From: Planctomycetaceae bacterium
GTDB lineage: Bacteria; Planctomycetota; Planctomycetia; Pirellulales; UBA1268
DNA length: 15,397 nt
Direction: 5' to 3'
Assembly (NCBI GenBank): GCA_003488325.1
Contig: DNLZ01000312.1
Location: forward strand, 1-15,397
Within the stretch, counting starts at the first letter, position 1. Each line of letters begins with the position of its first letter. The notes under the pieces were generated by a model. That model made no database searches. It saw only the letters and a program-made list of their open reading frames with translations, and was not told the origin of the DNA. The translations under genes and the position numbers were made by a program. Shown here in pieces: positions 15,363 to 15,397 of the stretch.

Positions 15363-15397
15363 GGACGCTGCATCTGGCGTCCGCGGAAGACTTTCCG
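15363..15397. repeat. Two adjacent inverted repeats upstream of the exporter gene
   Basis: GGACGC (15363-15368) and GCGTCC (15377-15382) form a six-pair stem with an eight-base loop; directly beside it CGGAA (15384-15388) and TTCCG (15393-15397) form a five-pair stem with a GACT loop. They lie 130-165 bases before the exporter start and reach the window edge. They may be the 3' end of a gene outside the window or an operator region. The rest of 15237-15362 has no clear promoter or ribosome site that I can support. Confidence 0.4.

Overview
The window is about 70% G+C chromosomal DNA with densely packed genes on both strands. The gene set and protein details point to a planctomycete, probably Pirellulales-like. 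This rests on the style of the ketol-acid reductoisomerase, an EF-Ts without the usual TDF motif, an ABC permease of the kind that continues into a CPBP protease domain, and start codons that often lack a Shine-Dalgarno site. The taxonomic call is from memory of these families, not from a search.

Region 1 (1-5690, minus strand) is one long operon read right to left: rpsB, tsf, pyrH, frr, an ABC-transporter ATPase and its ABC-2 permease, which leaves the window at its left edge. The first four are the classic bacterial S2/EF-Ts/UMP kinase/ribosome-recycling cluster. The transporter genes follow 16 bases after frr and overlap each other by four bases. A good sigma-70-like promoter precedes rpsB, and the junctions between the translation genes carry GC-rich hairpins.

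Region 2 (5700-7885, plus strand) diverges from rpsB and holds ilvN (regulatory subunit of acetohydroxyacid synthase), ilvC (ketol-acid reductoisomerase) and a translationally coupled 91-residue protein of unknown function. No ilvB is present in the window.

Region 3 (7880-9187, minus strand) is a single RlmI-like SAM-dependent RNA methyltransferase, convergent with region 2 and divergent from region 4.

Region 4 (9376-12685, plus strand) is a tight three-gene operon with ATGA overlaps: an FAD-dependent amine-oxidase-like flavoprotein, a protein with an RMD1/YagE (DUF155)-like C-terminal membrane anchor, and a multi-pass membrane protein resembling the heparan-alpha-glucosaminide N-acetyltransferase (DUF1624) family. 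Its joint function is unknown and it is the best candidate here for an undescribed system.

Region 5 (12702-15236, minus strand) is a large RND/MMPL-type exporter, convergent with region 4. Both convergent junctions have an inverted repeat whose arms include the two facing stop codons. I saw no tRNA, rRNA, CRISPR, insertion sequence or phage signal, and no gene-free stretch longer than about 260 bases.
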